A stretch of DNA of 64,000 nt from Vagococcus humatus (GCF_003950325.1 NZ_PXZH01000002.1:1-64000), one strand, 5' to 3'; counted from the stretch's first letter, positions 53,117-62,445 are shown. Program-made: numbers and translations. The notes: generated by a model not told the origin, from the letters alone.

Positions 53117-53155
53117 ATAAAAAGTCAAAAGGGCTAGCCCTTTTGACTTTTTTAA
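53117..53155. terminator. Bidirectional terminator between the LacX-like and azoreductase genes
   Basis: Stem AAAAGTCAAAAGGGC/GCCCTTTTGACTTTT with a T run on the right and an A-rich left flank. Confidence 0.92.
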
Positions 53156-53772
53156 AAGATTTTTGCTAATTTTTTTGCTTCTTCTTGTGCATTGGCTAAA
53201 ATAGTTGTTTCTTGATCAGGTGTATAGTCGATGCCTTCAATAAATAATTGATGGTGTTCAGGAATTCCCATAAAAGCAAAAGAGGCTTTCACATAAGAAG
53301 AACCAAAATCTTGTCCCTGGTAAATACCACCATTTGATTGAATGTGAAGTGATTTTTTAATGTCAGAAATACCCACAGGACCATTTTCTGTATACTTAAA
53401 TGTTTTTCCAGTAACATAAATAGCGTCAAACCAATCTTTTACTCGGCTAGGAATAGTTAAGTTCCATAAAGGATTAGCTAAGATGATTTTGTCAGCTTTT
53501 AAAAATTGATTTAAAAGAGTCGTTGATTGGGCCATTATTTCTTGTTCTTTTTCAGATAATTCTTCTAAAGAAGTTCCTTGCATTAATTTTTTGCGAGCAC
53601 CTAAAAAGACTTCTTCAATTTCAGGAATGTCTGTTTGGTAAAGATCTAACCATTCAATGGTATCTTCTGGATTGTTTTGTTGATAGTGGGTTAAAAAAGT
53701 GTCTAGTGTTTTTAATGTGCGAGAATTTTCTTTTGTTAAAGGATGTCCCTTAACTACGAGCACAGTTGTCAT
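53152..53772 (-). CDS. FMN-dependent NADH:quinone/azo oxidoreductase (AzoR-like)
   Basis: A 206-residue flavodoxin-fold reductase. It has VLVVKGHPLTKENSRT (FMN phosphate loop), ANPLWNLTIPSRVKDWFDAIYVTGKTFKYTENGPVG and SNGGIYQG, the pattern of AzoR/AcpD proteins, which reduce quinones and azo compounds with NADH. The start is ATG 53772 behind AGGAGGA. Single gene. Confidence 0.88.
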   Translation of the reverse strand: MTTVLVVKGHPLTKENSRTLKTLDTFLTHYQQNNPEDTIEWLDLYQTDIPEIEEVFLGARKKLMQGTSLEELSEKEQEIMAQSTTLLNQFLKADKIILANPLWNLTIPSRVKDWFDAIYVTGKTFKYTENGPVGISDIKKSLHIQSNGGIYQGQDFGSSYVKASFAFMGIPEHHQLFIEGIDYTPDQETTILANAQEEAKKLAKIF

Positions 53773-53986
53773 ATGTTGTTCCTCCTTGAATAAATTACAT
53801 CTGTAATAATAGCTTTTTATCTTACTAAAAGAAAGAAAAATGCTCACAAGAAGCGGAAGGATAAGGCGTATAAAAGGGGATGCTTGTTCCTTTTGTTGAT
53901 TTAGATTAAAAAAATAAAAAAAGACTTGTTATCTAGAGAAGAAGTCTGTAAGATTAAGATTAAAAAAATCAAAAGGAGTCGATTAC

Positions 53987-54979
53987 TTGGATACAGCTAT
54001 CATTCATCAGTTTCCCAAAGTAGATCTTCACTGTCATTTAGATGGCTCTGTTAGCTTAGCTACTTTAGAAAAATTCGCAGAAAAAGAAGGTCAGGATCCT
54101 TCTCAAGTTATACAAGCGGTTGCCCCTGAAAAATGTGAAGATTTAGCCGAGTATTTAAAAAGTTTTGACTTTATTTTATCTCTCCTTCAAACGAAAGAGA
54201 ATTTAACTGAAGCAGCTTATGATGTTGTAAGACAAGCTGCAGAAGACGGAGTTTGTTACATTGAGATTAGGTTTGCTCCGTTACTTCATCAGCAAAAAGG
54301 ACTGACGGTACCTGAGATTATCTCTTCTGTTTGTGAAGGAATAGAAAAAGGTATGACTACTTATCAAGTAGAGAGTAATGTGTTAATTTGTGGGATGAGA
54401 CATCACAGTCAAAAAGATAATCAACAACTATTTCAAGAAGTTAGTCAATTAAATCAAGCTAGGATTGTAGGGTTTGACTTTGCTGGAGATGAGAAACAAG
54501 TCTCCAATCAGAAAATTGCAGAGTCCATTCAGTTTGCTAATCAAACTGGTTATCAGCTGACTATTCATTCAGGAGAATGTGGGTGTTACCATAATGTGTT
54601 AGAAGGTATTCGCTTAGGGGCAACTAGAATCGGTCACGGAGTTGCTATTAGACAAGATAAAGCAGCTATGGCATTTTGCCGTGAAACCAAAACTTTATTA
54701 GAAATGTGTCCAACTAGTAACCTTCAAACCAATGCCATTTCTAGCTGGGAGGAATATCCTTTACGCTTATTTATGGAGGAAGGAATTTTATGTTGCATTA
54801 ATACAGACAACCGAACTGTTTCTAATACTAATTTGACACAAGAGTATCAACTTTTAGCGACCCATTGTCAATTGACTTATGAAGAGATGAAACAACTAAA
54901 TATTAACGGCATTACTGGCTCTTTTGCTGTAGACTCAGTGAAAGAAAAAGTTTTAGATAAGATTAATCGGCACATTTAG
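53987..54979 (+). CDS. add: Adenosine deaminase
   Basis: A 330-residue TIM-barrel metallohydrolase converting adenosine to inosine. Zinc ligands His15 and His17 in DLHCHLDGS, a later His in IHSGECG, the catalytic His in RIGHGVAI and Asp in NTDNRTVS are present. Translation starts at TTG 53987 behind AAAAGGAG. Single gene in purine salvage. Confidence 0.93.
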   Translation: MDTAIIHQFPKVDLHCHLDGSVSLATLEKFAEKEGQDPSQVIQAVAPEKCEDLAEYLKSFDFILSLLQTKENLTEAAYDVVRQAAEDGVCYIEIRFAPLLHQQKGLTVPEIISSVCEGIEKGMTTYQVESNVLICGMRHHSQKDNQQLFQEVSQLNQARIVGFDFAGDEKQVSNQKIAESIQFANQTGYQLTIHSGECGCYHNVLEGIRLGATRIGHGVAIRQDKAAMAFCRETKTLLEMCPTSNLQTNAISSWEEYPLRLFMEEGILCCINTDNRTVSNTNLTQEYQLLATHCQLTYEEMKQLNINGITGSFAVDSVKEKVLDKINRHI

Positions 54980-55069
54980 TGGCTTTAGACAGAAAGAAAA
55001 CAGTCAGTCACAAGTTGACAGAAAACTAAGAGTATGTTAATTTTAGGAATATTATAAGAAGGTGCCAAT
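54980..55069. other. Gap after add and start of the ABC-F leader
   Basis: Together with 55124-55345 this is a gene-poor stretch of about 366 bp. It holds the ABC-F promoter, leader peptide, alternative stems and terminator listed separately. No further coding frame is supported. Confidence 0.6.
55015..55043 (+). promoter_or_regulatory. Promoter of the ABC-F leader transcript
   Basis: TTGACA, 17-bp spacer, TAATTT with an extended TGT, 303 bp before the ABC-F start codon. It implies a leader of about 295 nt. Confidence 0.75.
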
Positions 55070-55123
55070 ATGTTTTATTCTGTCTACTTAAAATTTGTTA
55101 GAAAATTTGCTCTTAACAAGTGA
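55070..55123 (+). CDS. 17-residue leader peptide upstream of the ABC-F gene
   Basis: A 17-codon frame with a good site (AGAAGGTG, 5 nt upstream), rich in aromatic and basic residues (Phe3, Tyr2, Lys/Arg5). Its last codons form one arm of a 10-bp stem (GCTCTTAACA 55109-55118 with TGTTAAGAGC 55136-55145). Leader peptides like this sense translation-inhibiting antibiotics in front of ABC-F and erm genes. Coding is inferred from position and ribosome site. Confidence 0.6.
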   Translation: MFYSVYLKFVRKFALNK

Positions 55124-55166
55124 AAGATGAAGCCGTGTTAAGAGCCTATAAATAGCTTGCTTCATC
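55109..55166 (+). promoter_or_regulatory. Two mutually exclusive stems of the ABC-F attenuator
   Basis: Stem A pairs GCTCTTAACA (55109-55118) with TGTTAAGAGC (55136-55145). Stem B pairs GATGAAGC (55126-55133) with GCTTCATC (55159-55166). They interleave, so a ribosome stalled at the leader end would block A and favour B. Confidence 0.6.
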
Positions 55167-55241
55167 GAAACTTCCTACTAATTCTGGTGATGTTAAACAG
55201 AGAAAGTTAGGTTTATTCGGTGAACATTAGACTAAGTAAGG

Positions 55242-55278
55242 TGCTGTAAACAACTGCTTTTGTTTACAGCCTTTTTGT
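55242..55278 (+). terminator. Attenuator terminator before the ABC-F gene
   Basis: Stem GCTGTAAACA/TGTTTACAGC with T run, 68 bp before the start codon and downstream of the leader peptide. Confidence 0.88.
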
Positions 55279-55345
55279 TTGGAAACAAGAAGGTGAGATA
55301 GTGGCCTTCTTGTTTTTTTATTTAGCAAAAGAAAGGAAAGAAAAA

Positions 55346-56875
55346 ATGAGTGTTTTAACATTAACTGATATTTCCCATCAATTTGGGGATAAATTATTAT
55401 ATGAAGAATTAAATTTACAATTAAACCGAGGAGAACACGTGGGCTTAATTGGGCAAAACGGTGCAGGAAAAAGTACCTTAATCAAAATGATTACTGGAGA
55501 AGTGTTACCAGATGAAGGGAACGTTAGCTATCCTAAAAATTTACATATGGGCTATTTGGATCAATATGTAGAAGCTGACGGAGAGTTAACTATTTATGAA
55601 TTTTTACAAACGGCTTTTCAGTCTGCTTTTGAAAAAGAAAAACGCATAGCAGATTTATATGAGGAGTATAGTCAAACATTAGAAGATCAACTCCTTGAAA
55701 AAGCTGGTAATTTGCAAACGGAATTAGATCAAAGTGGCTTTTATGAGATTGACACAGTTATCAATGAAATGAGTTCAGGATTAGGTCTAACTGTTCTAGG
55801 ACTAGAGTCAAAAATTTCTACACTAAGTGGTGGTCAACGATCTAAAGTGATTTTAGCTAAGTTATTACTAGAAAAACCAGAAGTATTAATTTTAGATGAG
55901 CCAACTAACCATTTAGACGATGAACATGTTACTTGGTTAACGCAATTTTTACAGGAATTTGAGGGAACTTTTTTAGTTGTTTCTCATGACCGAGAATTTT
56001 TAAATCAGATTACCACTCATATTGCTGATATTGAATTTGGCCAATTAACAAAATATACTGGTAATTTAGTGCAAGCCTTGAAACAGAAAGAACAAAATAG
56101 AGAAGCATATTTGAAACAATATGATAATCAGAAAAAGAAAATTGAAAAAACAGAAGCCTACATTCGTAAATATAAAGCAGGTTCTCGTTCCACTATGGCT
56201 AAAAGTCGGCAAAAACAATTAGATAGAATGGAACGGTTAACTCCGCCTGAAACAACAGCTAAACCTATTTATGATTTCCCTTATGCTCCGATTGTGACGA
56301 CTTTAGCAGTGAATACAACAGACTTAGTGATTGGGTATGAAAAAGCGTTACTACCACCTCTTAATCTGACTATTCGCTACGGAGAGAAAATTGCTATTAG
56401 AGGTTTTAATGGAATAGGAAAGTCTACTTTGTTAAAAACCTTATTAGAGATGATACCTGTGATTGACGGAGAGTTTCACTTTCCGCAAAATACTAAATGC
56501 AATTATTTCTCACAAGACTTAGTCTGGGCTAATCCCTATGAAACGCCTTTGCAATATTTAAGTGATAAGTTTCCTAAAGCGACGATTAAAGAATTGCGTC
56601 GCCATCTTTCAAAGGCAGGACTGCCTAATCAATTGGCCCAAGAACCCTTATCTTCCTTAAGTGGAGGAGAACAAACTAAGGTTAAGCTATGCCAAATGAC
56701 TATGATTACAAGTAATTTTCTAATATTAGATGAACCCACTAACCATATTGATCAAGATACAAAAGAAAGTCTTCAAACAAGTTTAGCTAACTTTGAAGGA
56801 ACGGTTATTATCGTTTCCCATGAGCAAGAATTTTATGAAGATTTAGTGGATAGAGTAGTGGATATTCGGCAATAA
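55346..56875 (+). CDS. ABC-F family ATPase (YfmM-like translation factor)
   Basis: A 509-residue soluble protein with two ATPase domains and no membrane segment. Domain 1: GQNGAGKST, LSGGQRSK, LDEPTNHLDDEH. A charged linker (about 255-305, QKEQNREAYLKQYDNQKKKIEKTEAYIRKYKAG) is the P-site tRNA-interaction motif. Domain 2: GFNGIGKST, LSGGEQTK, LDEPTNHID. It matches the YfmM/YkpA branch more than Lsa/Vga resistance proteins, so it may resolve stalled ribosomes. The start is ATG 55346 (site GAAAGGAAAG). The attenuated leader suggests induction by ribosome-targeting stress. Confidence 0.88.
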   Translation: MSVLTLTDISHQFGDKLLYEELNLQLNRGEHVGLIGQNGAGKSTLIKMITGEVLPDEGNVSYPKNLHMGYLDQYVEADGELTIYEFLQTAFQSAFEKEKRIADLYEEYSQTLEDQLLEKAGNLQTELDQSGFYEIDTVINEMSSGLGLTVLGLESKISTLSGGQRSKVILAKLLLEKPEVLILDEPTNHLDDEHVTWLTQFLQEFEGTFLVVSHDREFLNQITTHIADIEFGQLTKYTGNLVQALKQKEQNREAYLKQYDNQKKKIEKTEAYIRKYKAGSRSTMAKSRQKQLDRMERLTPPETTAKPIYDFPYAPIVTTLAVNTTDLVIGYEKALLPPLNLTIRYGEKIAIRGFNGIGKSTLLKTLLEMIPVIDGEFHFPQNTKCNYFSQDLVWANPYETPLQYLSDKFPKATIKELRRHLSKAGLPNQLAQEPLSSLSGGEQTKVKLCQMTMITSNFLILDEPTNHIDQDTKESLQTSLANFEGTVIIVSHEQEFYEDLVDRVVDIRQ

Positions 56876-56883
56876 ATAAACTG

Positions 56884-56925
56884 AAAGAGTTTAGAGATAA
56901 CCAGTTCTCTAAACTCTTTTTTTAT
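56884..56925 (+). terminator. Terminator after the ABC-F gene
   Basis: Stem AAGAGTTTAGAGA/TCTCTAAACTCTT with a T run. Confidence 0.93.
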
Positions 56926-57001
56926 AGGATAATAGATAAGTGAAAGTAGAATCAATTATAATAAAAGACAATCAAGTTTCTAACCTAAGGAGTTGAACCA
57001 A

Positions 57002-57823
57002 GTGAATAGCTTAGACCATATTTTAAGTCTGTATCCCACATTTTCTTTAACGGAGAAAAAAATAGCGGATTATATCATAAAAGAAACAACTAGCATTCCA
57101 AACTTAACGATTGCAGAGTTAGCTAAAAAGAGCCAGGTTAGTGAGGCTTCTATTACTCGTTTTTGTAAAAAAATAGGTGTGGCAGGATTTCATGGTTTAA
57201 AAATTAATTTAGCTAAAGTAACAACAGAAGAAGTACCAAATAAAGAAGAAACAAAATTATCCCAACAATTAAACCGAATTAGAACAAACAAGTTAGAAGA
57301 AATCAATCAAACCCTTAATTACTTAGATGAGGAGCAGCTACAATTAGTGTTAACTCAATTTAAACAAGCTAAAAAAGTAATTTTTTTAGCTTATGGAAAT
57401 ACCATTCCAGTAGCAATGGACGCGGCCTACCGGTTTAATCAAATTGGTATTTTTTCTGTAGCCTATGATATATGGGATACAAGTTTATCGGCTTTGATGA
57501 ATGCAACTAAGGAAGATTTAGTCGTAGTTATCTCTAATTCAGGAGAAACCAAAGAGATTATTAAAGCAGTGACTTGGTGTCAAAAACACCAAATTAAAGT
57601 GATTGCTATGACTAACAGTCCAACCTCTCCAGTGGCTTTGCTTGCAGATATTCATTTAATGACAGCAACAAGAGAACGAGTCTTTCAAAAAGATTATTAT
57701 TTTTCTCGCATTTCAGCGATGTTGCTTATGGAAACAATCTTTTTATTGTTATCTTTTGAGGATTCTGACAGATTAGATAAAATCAGAAACCATGAAGAAC
57801 TTATTTCAGATAGCAAAATATAA
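57002..57823 (+). CDS. RpiR family transcriptional regulator (HTH-SIS)
   Basis: A 273-residue regulator: an N-terminal HTH_6 (about 1-75, LTEKKIADYIIKETTSIPNLTIAELAKKSQVSEASITRFCKKIGVAGFHGLK) and a C-terminal SIS sugar-phosphate domain (about 115-245, VIFLAYGNTIPVAMDAAYRF, VVVISNSGETKEIIKAVTWC). It probably controls the rpiA-like and Gfo/Idh genes that follow 96 bp later. Translation starts at GTG 57002, 9 nt behind AAGGAG; a TTG at 56993 overlaps that site and is less likely. Confidence 0.87.
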   Translation: MNSLDHILSLYPTFSLTEKKIADYIIKETTSIPNLTIAELAKKSQVSEASITRFCKKIGVAGFHGLKINLAKVTTEEVPNKEETKLSQQLNRIRTNKLEEINQTLNYLDEEQLQLVLTQFKQAKKVIFLAYGNTIPVAMDAAYRFNQIGIFSVAYDIWDTSLSALMNATKEDLVVVISNSGETKEIIKAVTWCQKHQIKVIAMTNSPTSPVALLADIHLMTATRERVFQKDYYFSRISAMLLMETIFLLLSFEDSDRLDKIRNHEELISDSKI

Positions 57824-57919
57824 ATCATCAAGATAGAAACGTTTGACTAAATTTAATTTCAATATTATAATTTATGTGAAATTAAATTTCTTTTAAAAGG
57901 ACATGAAGGAGATATCTTG

Positions 57920-58609
57920 ATGAATAAGAAAGCTTGTGCAGAAAAAGCTGCCACCCTCATTCAGCCAAATACTGTGATTGGTTTAGGAGGCGGTAGCACC
58001 ATAGCTTATCTAGCAGAAATCTTGTCACAACAAGCCTTAAACCTACAAATTGTCACCCCTTCTCACAAAACAAAACTATTATGTCAAAGATTAGGGCTCC
58101 AGGTAATAGAGACTTGTTTAGTAGATGAAATACCTATCGCATTTGATGGATGTGACGCGCTAGATCATGAATTAAATGGATTAAAAAGTGGCGGCGGCAT
58201 TCATACTGATGAAAAAATTATAGCTAGTATGGCAACCGACTATGTGTTGTTAGCAGATGAAGAAAAGTTAGTATCTAACTTAATGGAAACTAGCCTTCCT
58301 ATTACTTTAGAAGTGTTAGAGTCTAGTCAACAAGTCGTTCAAAAACAACTCTTAGCATATGACTGTTCTGTGGAATTTCGTAGTAGTTCTGTTTTAGCTG
58401 ATGTTACTCGAACGAAACGTGGCAATTTATTATTAGATATGTACCATTGGCCAAAAGAGTTATCACTAAAACAATTAAATCAGTGGTTATTAATGATGCC
58501 AGGAGTAGTAGATACTTCTTTATTTTATCAACAAGCATCAAAAGCAGTGATTACCTCACAACAAGGTGTTGTGATATTAGAAAGGAAAGAGCGAGATGAC
58601 AAGCTATAA
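57920..58609 (+). CDS. Divergent ribose-5-phosphate isomerase A family protein
   Basis: A 229-residue RpiA-fold protein. The three signature regions are altered: GLGGGSTIAYL instead of G.GSGST, FDGCDALDHELNGLKSGGGIHTDEK instead of FDGADE(V/I)D..L..IKGGGGALLREK, with the catalytic-region Asp and Lys kept. Such divergent RpiA copies next to RpiR regulators may isomerise another pentose or tetrose phosphate. It overlaps the following oxidoreductase gene by 14 bp. Site GAAGGAG. A standard rpiA probably exists elsewhere. Confidence 0.72.
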   Translation: MNKKACAEKAATLIQPNTVIGLGGGSTIAYLAEILSQQALNLQIVTPSHKTKLLCQRLGLQVIETCLVDEIPIAFDGCDALDHELNGLKSGGGIHTDEKIIASMATDYVLLADEEKLVSNLMETSLPITLEVLESSQQVVQKQLLAYDCSVEFRSSSVLADVTRTKRGNLLLDMYHWPKELSLKQLNQWLLMMPGVVDTSLFYQQASKAVITSQQGVVILERKERDDKL

Positions 58610-59567
58610 TTGGGGAATTGTTGGAACAGGTTGGATTGCACATGACATGGGAGAAGTATTGGCTAAACGAGACGGAGAAATTTACGGAGTATGTGGTTCT
58701 AGTTTAGTAAAGGCAAAAGAATTTGCTAAAGAGTATCCAGTTAAAATGGTGTACAGTGATTTAGACGATATGTTAGCCGATCCTCACATAGATATTGTTT
58801 ACATTGCCACTCCTCATAACTTACATTATGCTATGATCAAAGCTGCCTTATTAAAAGGAAAGCATGTCTTTTGCGAAAAGGCGATTACAGTGAACTCTCA
58901 ACAATTAGAAGAATGTGTCAACATTGCCAATGAAAAACAATTAGTGCTATCCGACGGAGTAACATTGTTCCATATGCCTCTTTATAAAAAATTACGACAA
59001 GTCGTTCAAAGTGGTAAATTAGGAAAAGTTAAAATGATTCAAGTGAACTTTGGTAGCTTAAAAGAGTATGACGTAAACAGTCGTTTCTTTTCAAAAGAAT
59101 TGGCAGGTGGCGCACTACTTGATATTGGTGTCTACGCAGTCTCCTTTGCGCGCTATTTTATGACTTCTCAGCCAGAAGTGATTTTAACTAGTGTGGAATA
59201 TTTTGAAACAGGTGTAGATGAAAGTTCAGGCATTATTTTGAAAAACCAAGAAGGTGAGATGGGAGTCATTGCCCTAACTATGAGAGCCAAACAGCCTAAA
59301 CGAGGGGTGATTGCTTGTGAACATGGGTATATTGAAATTAACGAGTATCCTCGAGCAGATGAAGCGAAGATTATTTATACCAACACCGGTGAAACAGAAG
59401 TCATTAAATTAGGAGATAGTAAAGAAGCTCTCCACTATGAAGTATTAGATATGGAAAACTATATTTCCACAAAAACTGGAGCAGAAAATTTACAAATGAT
59501 TCAAGATGTGATGACTATTTTAACAAAAGTCAGACAAGAATGGGGAATGGTTTATCCCTTTGAATAA
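58596..59567 (+). CDS. Gfo/Idh/MocA family oxidoreductase
   Basis: A 323-residue NAD(P)-dependent dehydrogenase. It has the N-terminal Rossmann motif GIVGTGWIAHDMGE, YIATPHNLHYAMIKAALLKGKHVFCEK (catalytic EK, here CEKAITV rather than CEKP) and a C-terminal Gfo/Idh domain with GGALLDIGVYAVSFARY. It oxidises a sugar, inositol or dihydrodiol; the substrate is unknown. It is transcribed with the rpiA-like gene and its start lies inside it. Together they suggest use of an uncommon sugar or polyol phosphate. Confidence 0.85.
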   Translation: MTSYNWGIVGTGWIAHDMGEVLAKRDGEIYGVCGSSLVKAKEFAKEYPVKMVYSDLDDMLADPHIDIVYIATPHNLHYAMIKAALLKGKHVFCEKAITVNSQQLEECVNIANEKQLVLSDGVTLFHMPLYKKLRQVVQSGKLGKVKMIQVNFGSLKEYDVNSRFFSKELAGGALLDIGVYAVSFARYFMTSQPEVILTSVEYFETGVDESSGIILKNQEGEMGVIALTMRAKQPKRGVIACEHGYIEINEYPRADEAKIIYTNTGETEVIKLGDSKEALHYEVLDMENYISTKTGAENLQMIQDVMTILTKVRQEWGMVYPFE

Positions 59568-59575
59568 ATAAAATT

Positions 59576-59621
59576 ATAAAAAAGATAGTCTTTTGAGATA
59601 AAAGAGACTATCTTTTTTGTT
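59576..59621 (+). terminator. Terminator after the oxidoreductase gene
   Basis: Stem AAAAAGATAGTC/GACTATCTTTTT (with TTTT-AAAA extension) and a T run. Confidence 0.92.
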
Positions 59622-59680
59622 TAATAAAAAAAGGACTATTGAAAAAATAAACAACAAGCGTTATAGTATTAATATACGAA

Positions 59681-59698
59681 TTGTGAACTTTTACACAA
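59681..59698 (+). promoter_or_regulatory. Rex-box-like element before preT
   Basis: TTGTGAACTTTTACACAA matches the Rex consensus TTGTGA-N6-TCACAA at all but one position. Rex senses the NADH/NAD+ ratio. It lies 142 bp before the start codon. Confidence 0.6.
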
Positions 59699-59778
59699 TA
59701 AATGCTAATCTATAGATAGAATTTATGAAGTTAAATGTTAGTCAGTAAAACGATTTACTAAATAAGTTAATAGATTTC

Positions 59779-59811
59779 AAAATAGTTAGGCCAATTGGAA
59801 ACTATTTTAAA
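59779..59811 (+). repeat. Inverted repeat in the preT leader
   Basis: AAAATAGTT ... AACTATTTT, 9-bp arms around a loop holding the palindrome CCAATTGG. There is no T run of terminator type, so it may be an operator or a leader RNA hairpin. Confidence 0.5.
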
Positions 59812-59839
59812 TAAAAAAATGAGATAAGGGAGTAATCAA

Positions 59840-61075
59840 ATGAATGAAAAGTATTTAGAAGAAGCTGAGATAGCCTACACTATTAATACCGTCATGGAAG
59901 AAGCACAACGCTGTTTACTATGTCATGATGCCCCATGTTCTAAAGCCTGCCCAGCTAAAACTGATCCAGCTAAATTTATTCGCAGTGTTCGGTTTAGAAA
60001 CTTTAAAGGAGCAGCAGAAACTATTCGAGAAAACAATGCAATGGGTTCTATTTGTGCCTTAGTTTGTCCGACTGAAAAATATTGTCAATTAGGTTGTTCA
60101 CGTTGCGGGATAGATAAACCAATTGATATTGCAGGTATTCAACGATTTGTTACTGATTTTGAGCAACAATTAGATATGAAAATTTTGAAAAAAGGCGAAC
60201 CAAATGGTAAACATATTGCCATTGTAGGAAGTGGTCCCGCTGGTCTACAAGCAGCAGCGTCACTGTTACAAAAAGGTTATGCTGTGACCATCTATGAACA
60301 AGCTGAAAAACCTGGTGGCTATTTAAGATATGGAATCCCTGCTTACCGGTTGCCTGATGTTATTGTAGATTATGAAATTGACAGAATTGTAGAATTAGGG
60401 GCCAATATTCTTTGCGGAGCTAAAGTTGGTCAAGAGACTAGTCTAAGTGAATTAAAAGAAAATTTTGATGCGGTATTAATTGCTGTTGGAGCAAGTGAAG
60501 GAAAAATGTTAGAAATGTTTGCAGATAATCCTTATACTGAAACAGCTGTAGATTTTCTAGCAAGAGTGAGAGATAACCAAGGAGACATCTCATTACCTAA
60601 TAGTGCGTTAGTCATTGGAGGAGGAGATGTGGCAATGGATGCTGCAACGACTCTTAAAGTGCTAGGAGTAGAAAGTGTCACAGATGTTGCTTATGAAACG
60701 TTCTCTGAATTTTTAGCTTCTAAACAAGAATTAGCTGGTGCTCAAGCTAAAGGTGTAACAATCATTGATGGTTACCTACCAAGCAAAGTATCTGATAAAC
60801 AAGTGACATTCAAACATCGTCACAATCAAAATGAGTTAACGATTACTGCTGATTTAATTATTTTAGCTGTTGGCCAAAAAGTAAACGCAGAAGAGTTAGC
60901 TCTTCCGATTGAACATAATGAAGTTACTTTTGAAGGTTATCAAACAAGTGATCCACAAGTGTTTGTGGCTGGAGATATTGCTAAGGGAGATAAAACAGTT
61001 GTATGGGCTGTTCAAAAAGGTAAAGAAGCAGCGGCCGAAATAGATGCTATGTTAGGAGGTAAAGCAAATGATTAA
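59840..61075 (+). CDS. preT: NAD-dependent dihydropyrimidine dehydrogenase subunit PreT
   Basis: A 411-residue flavoprotein. The N-terminal cysteine-rich domain for Fe-S clusters ([19 protein letters not shown] and [19 protein letters not shown]) is followed by the FAD motif [17 protein letters not shown], an NAD motif [15 protein letters not shown] and [20 protein letters not shown]. It passes electrons between NADH and PreA for reversible reduction of uracil or thymine. Glutamate-synthase small-subunit-like proteins look alike, but the partner gene settles the call. It overlaps preA by 8 bp. Site AAGGGAG. Confidence 0.9.
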   Translation: MNEKYLEEAEIAYTINTVMEEAQRCLLCHDAPCSKACPAKTDPAKFIRSVRFRNFKGAAETIRENNAMGSICALVCPTEKYCQLGCSRCGIDKPIDIAGIQRFVTDFEQQLDMKILKKGEPNGKHIAIVGSGPAGLQAAASLLQKGYAVTIYEQAEKPGGYLRYGIPAYRLPDVIVDYEIDRIVELGANILCGAKVGQETSLSELKENFDAVLIAVGASEGKMLEMFADNPYTETAVDFLARVRDNQGDISLPNSALVIGGGDVAMDAATTLKVLGVESVTDVAYETFSEFLASKQELAGAQAKGVTIIDGYLPSKVSDKQVTFKHRHNQNELTITADLIILAVGQKVNAEELALPIEHNEVTFEGYQTSDPQVFVAGDIAKGDKTVVWAVQKGKEAAAEIDAMLGGKAND

Positions 61076-62315
61076 CAAAGACTTATCTATTGATTTTTTA
61101 GGTGTTCACTTTGAAAATCCATTTTGTCTGTCATCATCCCCTGTAGGAAATTGTTACGATATGTGTAAAAAAGCCTATGATACTGGTTGGGGTGGCGTTG
61201 TTTTTAAAACAATTGGGCCAGAACATTTTGTTGTAGATGAAGTATCTCCTCGGTTTGATATTTTAGATAAAGAGAGTACGCCGTTTGTTGGATTTAAAAA
61301 TATGGAACAAATTGCAGAACATACTTTAGAAGAAAACTTAGCCGATTTAAAAAGACTAAAAGAAGACTATCCAGATAAAGTGTTAATTGCCTCTATTATG
61401 GGAACTAATGAAGAAGATTGGGTAGAACTTGCTAGATTAGTAACTGAAGCAGGATCTGACATGATTGAAATGAACCTATCTTGTCCCCAAATGACGTCTC
61501 ATGAAATGGGATCAGATGTGGGAACTAACGCTGAATTATGTAAAAAATACTGCCAAGCAGTTAAACGTGGTTCAGATTTACCAATGATGGCTAAAATGAC
61601 TCCTAACGTAACCGATATGGTGCCAATTGCAAAAGCCTGTTTAGAAGGCGGAGCTGACGGTATTGCAACTATTAATACGATTAAATCTGTAGCTAATTTA
61701 GATTTAAATCGAAAAATTGGGTTGCCAGTTGTTAACGGAAAATCAGCTATCTCTGGTTATTCAGGTAAAGCAGTTAAACCGATTGCTCTTCGTTTCTTAC
61801 AACAATTACGCTCGGCTGAAGGCTTAGAAAACTTACCTATTTCAGGAATTGGTGGGATTGAAACGTGGGAAGATGCTGCTGAATTTATTCTATTAGGTTC
61901 TTCCACTCTTCAAGTCACTACAGGTGTTATGCAGTACGGTTACCGTATTGTAGAAGACATGAAAAATGGCTTAATGCACTATATGGAAGAACAAGGAGTA
62001 GACCACTTAGAAGAATTAGTCGGTTTAGCTAACCCTAACATTATTCCAACTGAAAACTTGGACCGAGATTATAAAGTATACCCAGAAATTGACCATGAAA
62101 AATGTATTGGTTGCGGCCGTTGTTATATTTCTTGTTATGACGGAGCCCATCAGGCAATTATTTGGGATGAAAAAGAACGGAAACCTTATTGTGATAAAGA
62201 CAGTTGTGTAGGCTGTCATTTATGTTCATTAGTTTGCCCAGTTGGTGCTATTACGAAAGGTGAAGTTGTACTAAAACCAGGACGGACAGGTAATCCAGCT
62301 GACAAAATTATTTAA
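61068..62315 (+). CDS. preA: NAD-dependent dihydropyrimidine dehydrogenase subunit PreA
   Basis: A 415-residue protein: an FMN-binding dihydroorotate-dehydrogenase-like barrel (about 1-320, with [41 protein letters not shown]) and a C-terminal pair of 4Fe-4S motifs ([14 protein letters not shown] and [15 protein letters not shown]). It reduces uracil/thymine to dihydropyrimidines with PreT. Downstream dihydropyrimidinase or ureidopropionase genes are not in the window, so the pathway may stop here or continue elsewhere. Confidence 0.93.
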   Translation: MINKDLSIDFLGVHFENPFCLSSSPVGNCYDMCKKAYDTGWGGVVFKTIGPEHFVVDEVSPRFDILDKESTPFVGFKNMEQIAEHTLEENLADLKRLKEDYPDKVLIASIMGTNEEDWVELARLVTEAGSDMIEMNLSCPQMTSHEMGSDVGTNAELCKKYCQAVKRGSDLPMMAKMTPNVTDMVPIAKACLEGGADGIATINTIKSVANLDLNRKIGLPVVNGKSAISGYSGKAVKPIALRFLQQLRSAEGLENLPISGIGGIETWEDAAEFILLGSSTLQVTTGVMQYGYRIVEDMKNGLMHYMEEQGVDHLEELVGLANPNIIPTENLDRDYKVYPEIDHEKCIGCGRCYISCYDGAHQAIIWDEKERKPYCDKDSCVGCHLCSLVCPVGAITKGEVVLKPGRTGNPADKII

Positions 62316-62334
62316 CTTATCTTAAAAAAATAAA

Positions 62335-62376
62335 TCAAAAGCTAGTTATTCTATAAGAGAATGCTAGCTTTTTTAT
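62335..62376 (+). terminator. Terminator after preA
   Basis: Stem AAAAGCTAG-ATTCT/AGAAT-CTAGCTTTT with T run. Confidence 0.88.
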
Positions 62377-62445
62377 TTTCTTCCGTTTATCTTTAGTAGA
62401 AACTTTTGTACAATAAAGTAGCTTGCGAAGGAGGCGTTTAAATAA

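Noticed and set aside
54980-55345. Metabolite riboswitch in front of the ABC-F gene
   Set aside because: No conserved riboswitch core was recognised, and the leader frame with interleaved stems fits translation-dependent attenuation.
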